Below, one piece after another: positions 4,430 to 6,867 of a stretch of DNA of 6,867 nucleotides; within the stretch, counting starts at the first letter, position 1; each line of letters opens with the position of its first letter. The translations under genes and the position numbers were made by a program. The DNA is from JALOTE01 sp031422195 (GTDB lineage: Bacteria > Pseudomonadota > Alphaproteobacteria > Rhizobiales > Rhizobiaceae), in NCBI GenBank assembly GCA_031422195.1, contig JANOPZ010000134.1, forward strand, positions 1-6,867, given 5' to 3'. The notes under the pieces are model-generated. The model saw only the letters and a program-made list of their open reading frames with translations. It did not search any database and was not told where the DNA came from.

Positions 4430-6867
4430 ATGGCAAAAACACCTTCCAATTCGTTTGATGATCTCGATGGCTTTGACGAGGCTCCGCAGCCTGCACTAAC
4501 GGGCACGCCGCTTAAAGGCGGTATTGCCGATTGGGCGGCGCAGTTGGAGCTCGAGGCTTTGCAAGATGTGCGCAAGGCACGCAAAGAAGAGACACGGCAG
4601 ATACGGTCTTCGGCTGGTTTACATCGTGTGAAAGTGGAGATTGCGGCGCAGAAGGCGCGTGCGAAGGAAGATACCCCCACCCCTAACCCCTCCCCTCAGG
4701 TGGGAGGGGGACAGACTGGAACTGTTTCTAAACCTGCTAAAAAGACCCCGAAAAAAGACGATAAAACCTACGATGTCGGTTCAAAACGCACCGGCGGCGG
4801 CACGTCGATTGGGGGCACGAATGATCCGCGTGAGCGGGCGGCGGCGGGGCTGAACCCGGTTGCTGGGTTGGATGTGAATTTGGAGGAGGCCGAAGCGCTG
4901 CTTTCTACCTCCGGTGTGACGGCGACCGTTGACGCCCTTAAAGCCCTTTTGGAAACCGGCAATCCGCTGTTGAAAGATGTTGACCTTTGGGTTCCGCACC
5001 GGCCGTCGCGCCCTGCCAAATCTGAGGGCGGCATTAAGTTCCGTATGAATTCCAGCTTTCAACCTGCGGGCGACCAGCCGGTGGCAATTGATGAATTGGT
5101 GGGCGGGCTGAATGATGGCGAGCGCAGCCAGGTTTTGCTCGGCGTCACTGGTTCCGGCAAGACGTTTACCATGGCGCAGGTGATTGAGCGCACGCAGCGG
5201 CCTGCGCTGATTCTCGCGCCGAACAAAACGTTGGCGGCTCAGCTTTATGGCGAGTTCAAAGGGTTTTTCCCCGATAATGCGGTTGAGTATTTCGTGTCGT
5301 ATTACGACTATTACCAACCTGAAGCTTACGTTCCGCGCACCGATACGTTCATTGAAAAAGAAAGCTCGATTAACGAACAACTCGACCGCCTGCGCCACTC
5401 GGCGCCGCGCTCGCTGCTGGAGCGGGACGACGCAATTATTGTGGCGTCTGTGTCGTGCATCTACGGTATAGGTTCGGTTGAAACCTATACCGCGATGACG
5501 TTTCAAATCGCGGTCGGTGACCGCATCGACCAGCGCGCTTTGCTGGCTGATCTAGTGGCGCAGCAATATAAACGCCGTGAGATGGATTTTCAGCGCGGTT
5601 CGTTCCGCGTGCGTGGCGATACGATTGAATTGTTCCCCGCCCACTTGGAAGATTGCGCATGGCGTTTCACCATGTTTGGCGATGAAGTGGAGGCAATCAC
5701 TGAATTTGACCCGCTTACCGGCGCGAAAACCGGCGATATGAAATCAGTCAAAATCTATGCCAATTCGCATTATGTCACGCCGCGCCCGACGCTGAACCAA
5801 GCAACCAAGTCGATCAAGGAAGAGCTGCAAATCCGGCTTGCAGAACTTGAAAAAATGGGCCGCCTGCTGGAGGCGCAACGTTTGGCGCAGCGCACGCAAT
5901 ATGATCTCGAAATGCTGGAAGCGACGGGCTCCTGCGCCGGCATCGAGAACTATTCGCGCTATCTGACAGGCCGCCGCCCGGGCGATCCGCCGCCGACACT
6001 ATTTGAATATATCCCGGATAATGCGATTGTTTTCATCGATGAGAGCCACGTCACCGTGCCGCAAATCGGCGCGATGTATAAGGGTGACTTTAGGCGCAAA
6101 GCGACGCTGGCTGAATATGGTTTCCGGCTGCCATCGTGCCTCGATAATAGGCCATTGCGATTTGAGGAATGGGATGCCATGCGCCCGCAAACGGTTGCGG
6201 TTTCTGCGACCCCCGCCAATTGGGAAATGGAGCAGGCCGGCGGTGTGTTTGCCGAACAGGTGATCCGCCCGACTGGCCTCATCGACCCCGAAGTCGAAGT
6301 GCGGCCTGCTAAAAGCCAGGTCGATGATGTGCTCGGCGAAATTCGCGTCATCAATGATATGGGCTACCGCACGCTGGTGACTGTGCTGACCAAACGCATG
6401 GCCGAAGACCTCACCGAATATCTGCACGAGCAGGGCATACGGGTCAGGTATATGCACTCTGACATTGATACGCTGGAGCGCATTGAAATCCTGCGCGATT
6501 TGCGGCTTGGGGCGTTTGATGTGCTGGTTGGTATCAACCTTTTGCGCGAGGGTCTCGACATTCCTGAATGCGGATTGGTGGCGATTTTGGATGCCGACAA
6601 GGAAGGGTTCCTGCGTTCGGAAACCTCACTTGTGCAAACTATCGGCCGCGCCGCGCGCAACGTTGATGGCCGCGTTATCCTCTATGCTGACCGCATTACC
6701 GGTTCGATGACGCGGGCGATGGAAGAAACCACCCGCCGCCGCGCCAAGCAGAACGCTTATAACGAGGCCCACGGCATCACGCCTCAGTCTGTGAAAGCCA
6801 ATATCGCCGATATTCTCAACAGCCCGTTTGAGAGCGACCATGTGCGCGTGGACATCACTTCGCGCGG
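4430..6867 (+). CDS. uvrB: UvrB, nucleotide excision repair subunit (3' end outside window)
   Basis: The frame is open from ATG 4430 to the right edge (812 codons seen). UvrB receives damaged DNA from UvrA, verifies the lesion with its helicase-like ATPase and recruits UvrC to cut. Residues 1-205 are an extension of the kind I recall from rhizobial UvrB; its GGGTSIGG to AAAGLNPVAGLD part (about 122-145) is its most familiar segment. The core follows: Walker A GVTGSGKT (238-245, K244), the beta-hairpin region starting YYDYYQPEAYVPRTDTF (from 291), DESH (537-540), GINLLREGLDIPE (from 701) and QTIGRAARN (736-744). All motifs are intact. The C-terminal UVR domain that binds UvrC lies beyond the window. 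A start at 5045 would give only the core; I keep 4430 because the extension is recognisable, although no good Shine-Dalgarno sequence precedes it. Residues 82-94 are encoded by an inserted-looking palindrome. Confidence 0.95.
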   Translation, partial: MAKTPSNSFDDLDGFDEAPQPALTGTPLKGGIADWAAQLELEALQDVRKARKEETRQIRSSAGLHRVKVEIAAQKARAKEDTPTPNPSPQVGGGQTGTVSKPAKKTPKKDDKTYDVGSKRTGGGTSIGGTNDPRERAAAGLNPVAGLDVNLEEAEALLSTSGVTATVDALKALLETGNPLLKDVDLWVPHRPSRPAKSEGGIKFRMNSSFQPAGDQPVAIDELVGGLNDGERSQVLLGVTGSGKTFTMAQVIERTQRPALILAPNKTLAAQLYGEFKGFFPDNAVEYFVSYYDYYQPEAYVPRTDTFIEKESSINEQLDRLRHSAPRSLLERDDAIIVASVSCIYGIGSVETYTAMTFQIAVGDRIDQRALLADLVAQQYKRREMDFQRGSFRVRGDTIELFPAHLEDCAWRFTMFGDEVEAITEFDPLTGAKTGDMKSVKIYANSHYVTPRPTLNQATKSIKEELQIRLAELEKMGRLLEAQRLAQRTQYDLEMLEATGSCAGIENYSRYLTGRRPGDPPPTLFEYIPDNAIVFIDESHVTVPQIGAMYKGDFRRKATLAEYGFRLPSCLDNRPLRFEEWDAMRPQTVAVSATPANWEMEQAGGVFAEQVIRPTGLIDPEVEVRPAKSQVDDVLGEIRVINDMGYRTLVTVLTKRMAEDLTEYLHEQGIRVRYMHSDIDTLERIEILRDLRLGAFDVLVGINLLREGLDIPECGLVAILDADKEGFLRSETSLVQTIGRAARNVDGRVILYADRITGSMTRAMEETTRRRAKQNAYNEAHGITPQSVKANIADILNSPFESDHVRVDITSR
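4674..4711 (+). repeat. C/G-rich palindromic element in frame within uvrB
   Basis: CCCCTCCC (4687-4694) and GGGAGGGG (4702-4709) form a perfect 8-bp stem with loop CTCAGGT, preceded by a C-rich arm. It has the look of dispersed intergenic palindromes of the 'CCCCTAACCCC' kind and is unlike the repeats at 341-987. It is translated without a frameshift as TPTPNPSPQVGGG (residues 82-94), in the variable linker of the N-terminal extension. Confidence 0.7.

Noticed and set aside
4781..5506. 241-codon minus-strand frame opposite uvrB
   Set aside because: It is very arginine-rich and motif-free, as expected for the reverse strand of a G/C-rich gene, and lies opposite the unmistakable UvrB Walker A region.
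5999..6457. Overlapping minus-strand frames (152 and 131 codons) opposite uvrB
   Set aside because: They are antisense shadows of the conserved DESH to C-terminal helicase region of UvrB; no independent motif is present.

Overview
The window reads as a chromosomal stretch of an alphaproteobacterium, most likely of the order Hyphomicrobiales (Rhizobiales). The strongest evidence is the uvrB gene at the right end. Its product has the long, poorly conserved N-terminal extension that I recall from rhizobial and Brucella UvrB proteins, ahead of a textbook UvrB core. The genus cannot be fixed from the sequence.

Layout, left to right. (1) The 3' end of an M48 zinc metallopeptidase gene (1-255, +). 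(2) An accessory patch (about 341-1415). It holds a small DUF559/Vsr-like endonuclease gene (411-887, +) bracketed by two near-identical inverted REP-like palindromic repeats, a third diverged copy of the repeat (921-987), and a short A/T-rich orphan gene on the minus strand (1077-1415). (3) A PlsB-type glycerol-3-phosphate acyltransferase-like gene (minus strand, start probably 2847). (4) A divergently transcribed gene for a small exported protein with two perfect EF-hand loops (3069-3371, +), followed by a G/C-rich hairpin. (5) An A/T-rich gene for a DUF3883 protein with PD-(D/E)XK nuclease features (3523-4359, +). (6) uvrB (4430 to beyond the right edge, +). An unrelated C/G-rich palindrome sits in frame in the linker of its N-terminal extension.

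The genes do not form one pathway. M48 protease, acyltransferase, EF-hand protein and UvrB are housekeeping or envelope functions. Two separate A/T-rich cargo patches, each with a nuclease-like gene, are set between them and look acquired. The most interesting signals are the DUF559 gene inside inverted palindromes, whose repeats also supply its Shine-Dalgarno-like sequence and part of its C-terminus; the palindrome translated inside UvrB; and the stand-alone DUF3883 protein, whose N-terminus resembles the N-terminal domain of modification-dependent (McrA-like) endonucleases. No tRNA, rRNA, CRISPR array or intact insertion sequence was seen. Intergenic gaps are all under 300 bases. Family assignments come from motif recognition by eye and were not checked against any database.
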